A stretch of 7,983 nt of DNA from Acidimicrobiaceae bacterium (GCA_003485885.1 DNHM01000534.1:1-7983), one strand, 5' to 3'; numbered from the stretch's first letter, positions 1 to 5,713 are shown. Numbers and translations are program-made. Notes: generated by a model not told the origin, from the letters alone.

Positions 1-880
1 CGAGCAACGTGGTTTCGGCCTGGTGGCCTAGTCGGTCCATGACCTCGGTAGGAGCGAGCCAATAGTCACGAGCATCGACGAGCAATGACGGATCGGATTT
101 GGACTGAAGCGCAAACGTGACCCGCCATGGCTGGTCCAAGTCTTCTGCCCCAGACTCGGGCGTGGTCCCATGGGATAGGGCCGCATGAGAAGGGGCAGCC
201 TCGGCACCGTCTGTCGTGTCGGGGTGTGTGGTTTGCACCGGCGGATGCATCCGCAGGACGAGGCGGCTGTTCGAGCAATGGGCGGCTGCAAGATCGTTTA
301 CCCAAGGCCGCAGGTGTGGGACCTTGGTGGGTACGGCATCAGCGAAAAGGCGCAGTGACCCAACTCGATGGGCCGCCGGGGTACGAATGAAGGTGTCGGC
401 AATGGCATCGAAGGCTGCTCTGATGGCATAGGCCGGATCGGCGATGCTCCCTCGGCCGGACCCGGGAGTGGCGTGAGCAACGGCCGGAAGCGCATGCACG
501 AGCGAGGCAAGCATCTGGTGGTCGCCAGGGTCGAGCGGATCGACCCGCCAGGTGTCGTATCCGCTAGGGCTGACCCACGGCAACACCTTGCCTCGAGCGA
601 TCAACGCCAGGCCGGTTCGAACAACCCCCGCCCACGCATGGGCGGATTCGCTTGCGGTTTCGTCTCGGCGCAGCGTTGTGAGTTGATCGATCGCGTCGGT
701 TAGCAAGAACTTCTGCGCAGCTACGGAGCGTTTCTGGGTGCCTCTCGACGCGGGAAGAGCGAGTTCGATATCAAGTGTGGATTCGGCACCGAGACCACCA
801 GGATTGTCGGGATCCCAAGCGGCAAAGAATGACTGTCGCGGCGGATCAGCCGCAACGAAGGTCAAGTTCTTGCCGAGCAC
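1..880 (-). CDS. SNF2-family DEAD/DEAH-type helicase, N-terminal part (truncated by window edge)
   Basis: The minus strand is open without a stop from the window edge to a TGA just above position 1050, and the translation resembles the N-terminal region of actinobacterial SNF2-like helicases (the Rv2101/HelZ type and its Streptomyces relatives). Recognisable blocks are FVAADPPRQSFFAAWDP near residues 8-24, ARGKVLPWVSPSGYDTWR near 95-112, LRPWV near 190-194, and WRVTFALQ followed by DPSLLVDARDYW near 252-275. The SNF2 ATPase core (Walker A, DEAH box, helicase C domain) would lie beyond position 1, so catalysis cannot be checked. I chose GTG at 880: the family block starts only a few residues later, and a TACGAT -10 box sits exactly 7-12 bases upstream. 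An in-frame ATG at 1033 would overlap the divergent dehydrogenase by about 80 bp. Such proteins are predicted ATP-dependent DNA translocases of unclear role. The family assignment rests on remembered similarity, not a search. Confidence 0.75.
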   Translation of the reverse strand, partial: MLGKNLTFVAADPPRQSFFAAWDPDNPGGLGAESTLDIELALPASRGTQKRSVAAQKFLLTDAIDQLTTLRRDETASESAHAWAGVVRTGLALIARGKVLPWVSPSGYDTWRVDPLDPGDHQMLASLVHALPAVAHATPGSGRGSIADPAYAIRAAFDAIADTFIRTPAAHRVGSLRLFADAVPTKVPHLRPWVNDLAAAHCSNSRLVLRMHPPVQTTHPDTTDGAEAAPSHAALSHGTTPESGAEDLDQPWRVTFALQSKSDPSLLVDARDYWLAPTEVMDRLGHQAETTLL

Positions 881-886
881 CCCGCC

Positions 887-892
887 ATCGTA
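887..892 (-). promoter_or_regulatory. Leaderless -10 box (TACGAT) of the helicase gene
   Basis: Read on the minus strand, TACGAT is followed by six bases (GGCGGG) and then the GTG at 880. If transcription starts on the G of GTG, this box lies exactly at -12 to -7, the usual position of an actinobacterial TANNNT element. No clear -35 element is visible. The match supports both the GTG start and a leaderless mRNA. Confidence 0.6.
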
Positions 893-906
893 CAGACGTT
901 CGTCTG
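893..906. promoter_or_regulatory. 14-bp inverted repeat, candidate operator between divergent promoters
   Basis: CAGACG-TT-CGTCTG is a perfect 6-bp inverted repeat with a 2-base centre. It abuts the helicase -10 box (887-892), so it lies in the -10/-35 spacer of that promoter, and it is about 46-59 bp upstream of the dehydrogenase start. A regulator bound here would be expected to block the helicase promoter and could also affect the opposite gene. It does not match the mycobacterial LexA box. The regulator is unknown, and a chance palindrome of this size is possible. Confidence 0.35.
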
Positions 907-939
907 GTTCGGCGGCTAATGGCGACGCGGATAGATCGC

Positions 940-945
940 TAGGGT
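940..945 (+). promoter_or_regulatory. Leaderless -10 box (TAGGGT) of the XylB-like dehydrogenase
   Basis: TAGGGT ends six bases before ATG at 952, which places it at -12 to -7 if transcription begins on the A of the ATG. The embedded AGGG could also serve as a weak Shine-Dalgarno sequence, seven bases before the ATG, so the two readings compete here. No convincing -35 is seen. Confidence 0.55.
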
Positions 946-951
946 CTGGTG

Positions 952-1776
952 ATGCCCAACACGTTCGACCTGGCCGATGGCGCTTCAACAGACCCGACGG
1001 CTGCACCGGTGCAGAAGTACGCGAGTTACCCATCACTCGTGGACCGCACCGTGTTCATAACCGGTGGCGCCGATGGGATCGGCAGCGCCGCCGTCGAACA
1101 TTTCGTGCGTCAAGGCAGCCAGGTGGCCTTTGCCGACATCAACGAGGCAAAGGCGCTCGAGACCATTCAACGATGTGGAGGTGAAGCCCGACATGTGCCG
1201 GTCTTCCATCATGTCGATCTTGTTGATATCGAGGCGCTGCAGTCGGCCGTGGCTACCGCCCAGGAAGATTTTGGTTCGTTGCAGGTATTGGTGAACAACG
1301 CAGCGAACGATGACCGTCATTCATGGGATGAGATGACGCCGGAATATTGGGATGACAGGATTAATGTCAACCTGCGGCACTACTTCTTCGCCATTCAGGC
1401 AGTTGCGCCGGCAATGCTTGATGCTCGTCATGGGTCGATCGTGAACATTGGTTCCAGCAGCTATATGCGCAAGGAAGATTTTTTTCCTGGGTATGCCATC
1501 GCTAAGTCGGGGGTCGAGGGGATCACCCGCACACTGGCAGAAACGTTCGGGCCCCAGGGTGTGCGGGTGAACACGGTGTTGCCTGGATGGGTTGCGACTC
1601 AACGCCAACTTGAGAAGTGGTGGAGCCCCGAGGGCGAGGCGGGCACGCTGGAAACCCAGGCATTGAAGCGCCGCATCTATGCCGACGAATTTGTGCAGAT
1701 GGTCCTCTTTCTCGCGGCCGACGATGGCGCTGCCTGCACGGCGCAACACTTCCTTGTCGACGGCGGCCGGCTGTAA
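952..1776 (+). CDS. SDR-family NAD-dependent sugar 1-dehydrogenase, D-xylose dehydrogenase-like
   Basis: This 274-residue classical short-chain dehydrogenase carries the cofactor motif TGGADGIG (residues 37-44), NNAAN (115-119), the tetrad Asn at 140, Ser 168, and YAIAK with Tyr181 and Lys185. Asp62 at the end of the second beta strand favours NAD(H) over NADP(H). The sequence resembles Caulobacter D-xylose 1-dehydrogenase at diagnostic places: YPSL before the first strand, NDDRH with TPEYWDDRINVNLRH (119-143), and SPEGEA before LKRRI. The likely reaction is oxidation of an aldose to its lactone in the cytoplasm. Substrate choice among xylose, arabinose, fucose or galactose cannot be read from sequence. 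The first 22 or so residues are an Ala/Asp/Thr-rich extension not usual in the family. Start ATG 952 is preferred over the adjoining GTG 949 because of the -10 spacing. No other sugar-oxidation gene is nearby. Confidence 0.9.
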   Translation: MPNTFDLADGASTDPTAAPVQKYASYPSLVDRTVFITGGADGIGSAAVEHFVRQGSQVAFADINEAKALETIQRCGGEARHVPVFHHVDLVDIEALQSAVATAQEDFGSLQVLVNNAANDDRHSWDEMTPEYWDDRINVNLRHYFFAIQAVAPAMLDARHGSIVNIGSSSYMRKEDFFPGYAIAKSGVEGITRTLAETFGPQGVRVNTVLPGWVATQRQLEKWWSPEGEAGTLETQALKRRIYADEFVQMVLFLAADDGAACTAQHFLVDGGRL

Positions 1777-1884
1777 ATCTGTGTGCGGCTCTCTGCCTGC
1801 GTCGGAATCAAACTCCACGCACAAGCCGCCTGTCGAGATAGAGCACTGTTTGGTTGCGGGGATACTTGCCGGGCGGCCACGCAC

Positions 1885-1910
1885 CCTGTCGTCGCAGCCT
1901 GTCGTCCCAT
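1885..1910. repeat. Imperfect 13-bp tandem repeat
   Basis: Two adjacent 13-base units, CCTGTCGTCGCAG and CCTGTCGTCCCAT, match at 11 of 13 positions. They look like a small slippage duplication in non-coding DNA. No function is proposed. Confidence 0.45.
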
Positions 1911-1991
1911 CGAGCTCTGACGGCGCTGATGGCGATGACGGCGTTCTCCGACGCCTATGTCGGTGAATGTGGAGCTGTCCAAACCGACGTT

Positions 1992-2018
1992 GCTCGGTTC
2001 TTGACTTCGGAACCGAGC
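1992..2018. promoter_or_regulatory. Stem-loop with 9-bp perfect stem
   Basis: GCTCGGTTC (1992-2000) and GAACCGAGC (2010-2018) are perfect inverted copies around the 9-base loop TTGACTTCG. The stem is stable, but no T-run follows on either side, so it is not a classical intrinsic terminator. It could act as a U-tract-free terminator for the upstream dehydrogenase, or as an operator upstream of nitrobindin. The sequence does not decide between these. Confidence 0.45.
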
Positions 2019-2074
2019 TGGACCAGGTCGTGGTCAGCCGGGCAAACCGGCTGGACGGGTGTGGCCGCTAAGCG

Positions 2075-2084
2075 ACCAGCTGGT
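2075..2084. promoter_or_regulatory. 10-bp palindrome ACCAGCTGGT near the nitrobindin -35 region
   Basis: ACCAGCTGGT is a perfect palindrome centred about 20 bp upstream of the predicted nitrobindin -10 box, so it covers where a -35 element would fall. This is a common operator position. No regulator is known for it, and short GC-rich palindromes occur by chance. Confidence 0.25.
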
Positions 2085-2096
2085 TCGTCCAACCTG

Positions 2097-2102
2097 TAAG
2101 AC
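2097..2102 (+). promoter_or_regulatory. Probable -10 box (TAAGAC) of the nitrobindin-fetB unit
   Basis: TAAGAC, followed directly by T, lies seven bases before ATG 2110. That is one base further than in the other promoters of this window, and it is an imperfect TANNNT. It fits transcription starting at or next to the A of the ATG, which supports 2110 rather than GTG 2059 as the start. Confidence 0.35.
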
Positions 2103-2109
2103 TCCGGGC

Positions 2110-2610
2110 ATGGATCTTCACCCAGACTGTGAACAACTTGGCTTTCTACTTGGCGTATGGCGTGGCGCTGGAGAGGGGTCATATCCCACGATCGAGAGTT
2201 TTGGGTACACCGAAGAGGTCACCTTTTCCCACGTAGGTAAGCCCTTTTTGGGCTACACCCAGAAGACGAAACACGCGGTGAGCGGTGCGCCGCTTCATGC
2301 CGAGGCTGGCTACCTGCGGGCTGTGGGTGCTGGCCGGGTCGAATTCGTGGTGGTCCAACCGTCGGGCATCGTCGAGTTACACAGTGGCACAGTTGATAGG
2401 GGCACAGTTGATGGGGGCGCTCTTGTGCTGCAACTCGATGGGGTGCACACCACGCCCACCGCAAAGTCAGTGACCGATGTCCACCGTCAGATATGGGTGG
2501 AACAGCACGCCGGGGTGACGACACTTGCGTACCAAGTATCGATGGCTGCCGTTGGTGAACCTCTCACCCACCATCTACGGGCCACGCTGGTCCAACAGCC
2601 GAGCGGCTGA
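2110..2610 (+). CDS. Nitrobindin-type heme-binding beta-barrel protein (DUF1794/THAP4-like)
   Basis: The 166-residue product matches bacterial nitrobindins such as mycobacterial Rv2717c (164 residues, from memory). Signature blocks are LGFLLGVWRGAGEGSYPTIE (residues 10-29, with the GxWxGxG motif), EEVTFSHVGKPFLGY (35-49), PLHAEAGYLR, PSGIVEL and PTAKSVT. Near the C-terminus, HHLRATL places His155 at the position of the family's proximal heme ligand. Family members bind ferric heme in a lipocalin-like ten-strand barrel; they bind NO and isomerise peroxynitrite to nitrate. The protein is cytoplasmic, with no signal peptide. ATG 2110 gives the family length; GTG 2059 would add 17 residues of unlike sequence. 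A 15-bp tandem duplication lies inside the gene. Its stop is followed after one codon by the FetB-like permease, so the two are probably co-transcribed. Confidence 0.92.
   Translation: MDLHPDCEQLGFLLGVWRGAGEGSYPTIESFGYTEEVTFSHVGKPFLGYTQKTKHAVSGAPLHAEAGYLRAVGAGRVEFVVVQPSGIVELHSGTVDRGTVDGGALVLQLDGVHTTPTAKSVTDVHRQIWVEQHAGVTTLAYQVSMAAVGEPLTHHLRATLVQQPSG
2386..2412 (+). repeat. Intragenic tandem duplication, 15-bp period, in nitrobindin
   Basis: GGCACAGTTGAT occurs at 2386-2397 and again at 2401-2412. It encodes GTVDR-GTVDG in a probable loop between beta strands. The period is a multiple of three, so the frame is kept. By eye, this segment is about three residues longer than in the mycobacterial homologue, which fits a recent in-frame duplication. 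Confidence 0.6.
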
Positions 2611-2613
2611 CCC

Positions 2614-3402
2614 TTGCGCACCGATGTCGAGATCTGGCAAGCAGCAATCTCGCTCGTATTGATTGTGATTGTTATCGGTGTGTCGTGGTGGCAGCGTTTG
2701 GGTCTTGAACGTTCGGTCTTGTGGGCGTCAGCCCGTGCGACAGTGCAGCTGCTTGCGGTCGGCGCGTTCTTCTCAGTGATCTTCGAGTCGAGCTTTGCCA
2801 ATTGGTGGTCAGGGTTGTGGGTAGTGGCGATGGTGGTGATTGCTGGCGTAGTTGTTGCCCGCCGCACCGGAGCAGGCCGAGACTTGGCATTCGTTGGTCT
2901 TGCGGCGATCGGTCTCACCGTTGGTGTCGTGCTTGCGGTGGTCTTTGGGCTTGGTGTGTTGGCCATCGAAGCCGTGTCGGTGGTCGTCATCGCAGGCATC
3001 ACGATCGGCAACACCATGCCCACGGTCGTACAGGCAGTCGATCGCACCCGCTCCCAACTCATCGATTCAGCTGGTCAGATTGAAGCCATGCTTGCGTTGG
3101 GTTTCGACGGGCCAGCGTCGACGAAGCGCGTGGTTCACGATGTGGCACGGCTTGCCCTCGTCCCTCAGATTGAGCGCACCAAGGTCGTCGGGCTGATCGC
3201 GTTGCCGGGGGCCATGACCGGACTGCTTCTGGCTGGGGTGGACCCAATCGATGCAGTCTTGATCCAGCTCGTCGTCATGTTTCTGGTGCTGGGAGCCGTG
3301 GCGCTCTCGGTGATCATCGTGACTATGGCAATGACCCGGAAGGCACTTACGCCTGATCTCCGGCTTGCCGACTGGGCGAAAACTGCACCGCAGAGTGCCT
3401 AG
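2614..3402 (+). CDS. fetB: FetB-type ABC transporter permease (UPF0014 family, putative iron exporter)
   Basis: This 262-residue, very hydrophobic protein has about six or seven membrane segments. It carries UPF0014/FetB hallmarks: ARATVQLLAVG near residues 40-50, GITIGNTMP (128-136), IEAMLALGF in the cytoplasmic coupling region, VGLIALPGAMTGLLLAGVDP (192-211), and QLVVMFLVLG. In Escherichia coli, FetB works with the ATPase FetA to export iron and protect against oxidative stress. Here no FetA-like ATPase is adjacent, so substrate and partner are inferred. The only usable start is TTG 2614, because the nitrobindin stop TGA (2608-2610) is in the same frame just upstream and no ATG or GTG occurs before the first membrane segment. 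No -10 box precedes it, and no strong Shine-Dalgarno sequence is visible, so translation probably depends on coupling to nitrobindin. Confidence 0.88.
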   Translation: MRTDVEIWQAAISLVLIVIVIGVSWWQRLGLERSVLWASARATVQLLAVGAFFSVIFESSFANWWSGLWVVAMVVIAGVVVARRTGAGRDLAFVGLAAIGLTVGVVLAVVFGLGVLAIEAVSVVVIAGITIGNTMPTVVQAVDRTRSQLIDSAGQIEAMLALGFDGPASTKRVVHDVARLALVPQIERTKVVGLIALPGAMTGLLLAGVDPIDAVLIQLVVMFLVLGAVALSVIIVTMAMTRKALTPDLRLADWAKTAPQSA

Positions 3403-3438
3403 ACCTGCCCGTGGGGCTTCGGTGGGCGGCACACCAAC

Positions 3439-3444
3439 TACCCT
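3439..3444 (+). promoter_or_regulatory. Leaderless -10 box (TACCCT) of the sugar transferase
   Basis: TACCCT ends exactly six bases before ATG 3451, so a transcript starting on the A of the ATG would have this box at -12 to -7. The 48-bp gap after fetB has no clear Shine-Dalgarno sequence, which supports a leaderless mRNA and a transcription unit separate from fetB. Confidence 0.6.
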
Positions 3445-3450
3445 TGCGTT

Positions 3451-4833
3451 ATGACCGCCGAGGCAGAAACGGGTACCACGCCCGGATCGACCGCATCCCG
3501 GGCCGCCTCGCGCCCGCCAGCGCTTTCGGTGCGCAACCACAGCGGCTTCCGATGGATGTACGTCGTTGATGTCATCACGTTGTTTGGCGCGATGATGCTC
3601 ATTTCGTTCGTCCGGTGGGGAGTGAGTTGGCCGAGCTACTCGATTGTGGACTATCTCGCTGGTTTCGCAGTCGTGACCGTGGTGCACATTGCGGTTGCCT
3701 ACTTCGGCGGGTTGTATGAGATCGACTCACGTCTTGGTGCAACATCTCGGCTTCCTCGGACCACATCATTAACCGCCATCGCCGTCTTGATCGATGCGTC
3801 GTTATCTTTGGGTGCGTCCAAGTTCCTCATGCCCCGGCTCAACCTGGCAGTGTTTGCTGTCGTAGCGGCCTGCGCCCTGTCCTTTAATCGGTGGCTTGCA
3901 CACCGGGTGCTGACCGCCCGGTTTGGTCGACCCCAGGTCCTGCTGGTTGGTAATCCCGACGATATCGAATTGGCCGAGGCCCATCTGGTCGAGACCGATC
4001 GTGATGCCATCGTGGTCGGCCGACGGTCGAGCACCGAACATCTTGCTGAGGCGGTGGAAGAACTCCGTGTGAGCGATGTCCTTCTACTGGGTGGGATCGA
4101 ACTGAGCGAGGTGTACCCCCGCCCCCTCGAGGATTTCGAAAAGCAGCGGGTGGGTGTTTATCACCGACTCACACCCTCGGACACACTCCTTGGGGTGAAG
4201 AAGACGCGTCAGATCGCCGGCATGCCGTTTGTTGCGTTGCGATCTCATGCAATGCCGCCGTCCAAGGCCCGGTTCAAGCGGCTGCTCGACTTGGTGTATG
4301 TGCTCGTGGCTTTGCCACTGCTGTTGCCGCTGATGGTGTTCACGGTGGTCTACGCCAGAATCGTTGCTGGCAAGTCGGTGTTCTATCGCCAGGAACGAGT
4401 GGGCCGGTACGGGCGCGAGTTCTCGATGGTGAAAATTCGCACGATGTACATCGGGGCTGAAGATGTCACGGGTCCGATACTTGCAACGCGCGAGGACGAA
4501 CGTGTCATCCCTGCGATGGCTTGGATGCGGTCGATGCGGTTCGATGAGTTACCCCAGGTGTGGAACGTCATCCGGGGTGAGATGGCCCTTGTGGGCCCGC
4601 GGCCCGAACGACAGGAACTGGCGGATCGCTTCGAGATGGTTATCCCCGGGTACGGCCGCCGCCACGACATTCGCCCTGGAATCACCGGGCTGGCACAAGT
4701 CAACGGCAGCTACCACACCGACCCTGGCTTCAAGCTCGGGCACGACCTGCAGTATCTCGTGAACTGGACACCGGTGCTCGACATCCAGATCCTGCTCCGC
4801 ACCATATTCGTGGTGCTTGCCCGCCGCGTCTGA
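3451..4833 (+). CDS. Polyprenyl-phosphate sugar-1-phosphate transferase (WcaJ-like, exopolysaccharide initiation)
   Basis: The 460-residue product has the full layout of large polyprenyl-phosphate hexose-1-phosphate transferases. There are four N-terminal membrane segments (about residues 36-58, 69-89, 108-127 and 130-150), then a soluble Rossmann-like CoA_binding_3 region beginning at PQVLLVGNPDD. A fifth hydrophobic segment (about 280-306) leads into the bacterial sugar transferase domain. Catalytic landmarks are FYRQERVGRYG, MVKIRTM, the Asp365-Glu366 dyad in FDELPQVWNV, GPRPER (382-387) and RPGITGLAQVNG (408-419). The enzyme moves a hexose-1-phosphate from a nucleotide sugar to undecaprenyl phosphate at the inner face of the membrane, the first committed step of capsule or exopolysaccharide repeat assembly. 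The sugar cannot be named. No glycosyltransferase, flippase or polymerase gene lies beside it, so it is not in a visible polysaccharide cluster. Confidence 0.94.
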   Translation: MTAEAETGTTPGSTASRAASRPPALSVRNHSGFRWMYVVDVITLFGAMMLISFVRWGVSWPSYSIVDYLAGFAVVTVVHIAVAYFGGLYEIDSRLGATSRLPRTTSLTAIAVLIDASLSLGASKFLMPRLNLAVFAVVAACALSFNRWLAHRVLTARFGRPQVLLVGNPDDIELAEAHLVETDRDAIVVGRRSSTEHLAEAVEELRVSDVLLLGGIELSEVYPRPLEDFEKQRVGVYHRLTPSDTLLGVKKTRQIAGMPFVALRSHAMPPSKARFKRLLDLVYVLVALPLLLPLMVFTVVYARIVAGKSVFYRQERVGRYGREFSMVKIRTMYIGAEDVTGPILATREDERVIPAMAWMRSMRFDELPQVWNVIRGEMALVGPRPERQELADRFEMVIPGYGRRHDIRPGITGLAQVNGSYHTDPGFKLGHDLQYLVNWTPVLDIQILLRTIFVVLARRV

Positions 4834-4847
4834 TCGCTGCGGAACAC

Positions 4848-4882
4848 GTTCGGGCCACAAGGGTGGATCACTAGTTCGGGCC
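4848..4882. repeat. Direct repeat GTTCGGGCC (two copies, 26 bp apart)
   Basis: GTTCGGGCC occurs at 4848-4856 and 4874-4882, upstream of the predicted -10 box of the second dehydrogenase. The nearer copy covers the -35 region. The spacing is about two and a half helical turns. This could be a regulator site or chance, and nothing else supports it. Confidence 0.3.
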
Positions 4883-4898
4883 GCCGGTTTGCATCTGC

Positions 4899-4904
4899 TA
4901 GACA
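4899..4904 (+). promoter_or_regulatory. Probable leaderless -10 box (TAGACA) of the second SDR
   Basis: TAGACA lies exactly at -12 to -7 relative to ATG 4911. It keeps the TA of TANNNT but has A in place of the final T, so it is a weaker match than the other promoters here. No clear Shine-Dalgarno sequence precedes the ATG. Confidence 0.4.
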
Positions 4905-4910
4905 CGGCCG

Positions 4911-5690
4911 ATGGATCTACAACTGGCAGGTAAGACGGCTCTTATTACGGGAAGTTACCGCGGGACCGGCCGCGGTATCGCGGGTGTGCTGGCTGCTGAG
5001 GGAGCCCATGTGGTGATTCACGGGTTTGCGTCAGGCCAGGCAGATCCGGTCGCTCAGGAACTCGTGGACGCAGGCTTCAGCGCCGAGGCAGTCACCTCCG
5101 ACATTAGGTCCGACGCGTCGATGGATCATCTGGTCGACGTTGCGAGCCGGGTTGATGTTTTGGTGAATAATTACGGCGCTCCAGGTGGGTCCAGCTGGTC
5201 GAGCATGGTGAACTGGGAAGAGGAGTGGAACGTGAACGTGCTCGCTGCGGTGCGGGTCACGCAGGCCTGTATGCCAGCCATGCGTGACCGGGGTTGGGGG
5301 CGCATCATTTTCATGGGCACGGTCGGCACCCAACAACCCGGCAACCGAAACGTGGGTTACTACGGGGCCAAGACCGCACTGCCAACCGTGGTGCGCACGC
5401 TTGCGATGGAGCTGCGGGGCTCAGGGGTAACCGCCAACCTGGTGAGCCCGGGGATGATCGCGACCGACGAGGTGCGGGCCATGGTTACGCGTCGAGCCGC
5501 CCGTGACGGCCACGGCGAGTCGTGGGAGCAGGCCGAGCGCTGGGCACTCGACAACTCGATGCCCAATCTCACCGAGCGGTTGCCGACCCCCAACGACGTT
5601 GGGCGCGTCGTTGCTTTCGTGGCCAGCGAGGCTGCGTGGCATATCACCGGGGCTGATATCGCAGTGGATGGCGGGGCACGCGACGCCTGA
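4911..5690 (+). CDS. SDR-family oxidoreductase (FabG-like) with Thr in place of catalytic Ser
   Basis: The 259-residue product is a classical short-chain dehydrogenase/reductase. It has TGSYRGTG at residues 13-20, NNYG at 86-89 where NNAG is usual, the tetrad Asn at 109, and YYGAK with Tyr150 and Lys154. The catalytic Ser normally lies 13 residues before the Tyr; here that position is Thr137, in FMGTVG. Thr keeps a hydroxyl, so activity is possible. There is no acidic residue after the second strand (VVIHGF) and Arg17 is present in the glycine loop, which favours NADP(H). SPGMIATDEV and VDGG near the end are standard C-terminal landmarks. The substrate is unknown. A 3-oxoacyl reductase role would suit the fatty-acyl carboxylase genes downstream, but that is only inference from position. 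It appears to have its own promoter and is separated from the carboxylase by 51 bp. Confidence 0.92.
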   Translation: MDLQLAGKTALITGSYRGTGRGIAGVLAAEGAHVVIHGFASGQADPVAQELVDAGFSAEAVTSDIRSDASMDHLVDVASRVDVLVNNYGAPGGSSWSSMVNWEEEWNVNVLAAVRVTQACMPAMRDRGWGRIIFMGTVGTQQPGNRNVGYYGAKTALPTVVRTLAMELRGSGVTANLVSPGMIATDEVRAMVTRRAARDGHGESWEQAERWALDNSMPNLTERLPTPNDVGRVVAFVASEAAWHITGADIAVDGGARDA

Positions 5691-5713
5691 CCTTGGTGCT
5701 TGACCTTGGTGCC
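5688..5713. repeat. 13-bp tandem repeat spanning the SDR stop codon and the next promoter
   Basis: TGACCTTGGTGCT (5688-5700) is followed at once by TGACCTTGGTGCC (5701-5713), with 12 of 13 bases identical. The first unit starts with the TGA stop of the SDR. The second supplies the TTGGTG that may be the -35 element of the carboxylase promoter. It looks like a recent small duplication. Confidence 0.7.

Larger units (their letters stand above)
1777..2109. other. 333-bp intergenic region with no convincing gene
   Basis: This stretch separates the XylB-like dehydrogenase from nitrobindin. Short open frames exist on both strands, but they have low-complexity Arg/Ser/Ala-rich translations, no recognisable domain and no promoter in the right place, so I do not call them. 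It holds an imperfect 13-bp tandem repeat, a 9-bp stem-loop and a 10-bp palindrome near the nitrobindin promoter, each listed separately. No U-tract terminator is seen after the dehydrogenase. Confidence 0.6.

Noticed and set aside
878..1033. Upstream ATG start (1033) for the minus-strand helicase
   Set aside because: It would overlap the divergent dehydrogenase by about 80 bp and add residues unlike the family. GTG 880 has a correctly placed -10 box.
127..1184. Plus-strand open frames at 127-390, 368-703 and 738-1184
   Set aside because: They lie opposite the helicase frame, whose translation shows family-like blocks over its whole length. Their own translations are Arg/Gly/Ser-rich with no domain, as expected for antisense shadows in GC-rich DNA.
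1479..1485. Run of seven T inside the XylB-like dehydrogenase, possible frameshift site
   Set aside because: The reading frame and SDR motifs continue normally on both sides, so there is no sign of an error or programmed slippage.
1321..1884. Long minus-strand open frame opposite the XylB-like dehydrogenase
   Set aside because: The plus strand encodes a full SDR with all catalytic motifs. The antisense translation has no recognisable domain.
2059..2109. GTG 2059 as the start of nitrobindin
   Set aside because: It adds 17 residues with no similarity to nitrobindins. ATG 2110 gives the usual family length and follows a -10-like sequence.
3403..3450. Possible intrinsic terminator between fetB and the sugar transferase
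   Set aside because: The GC-rich stretch does not form a clean stem and has no T-run after it.
3067..3687. Minus-strand open frame opposite fetB and the sugar transferase
   Set aside because: It crosses the boundary of two well-supported plus-strand genes, and its translation is His/Arg/Asp-rich without a domain.
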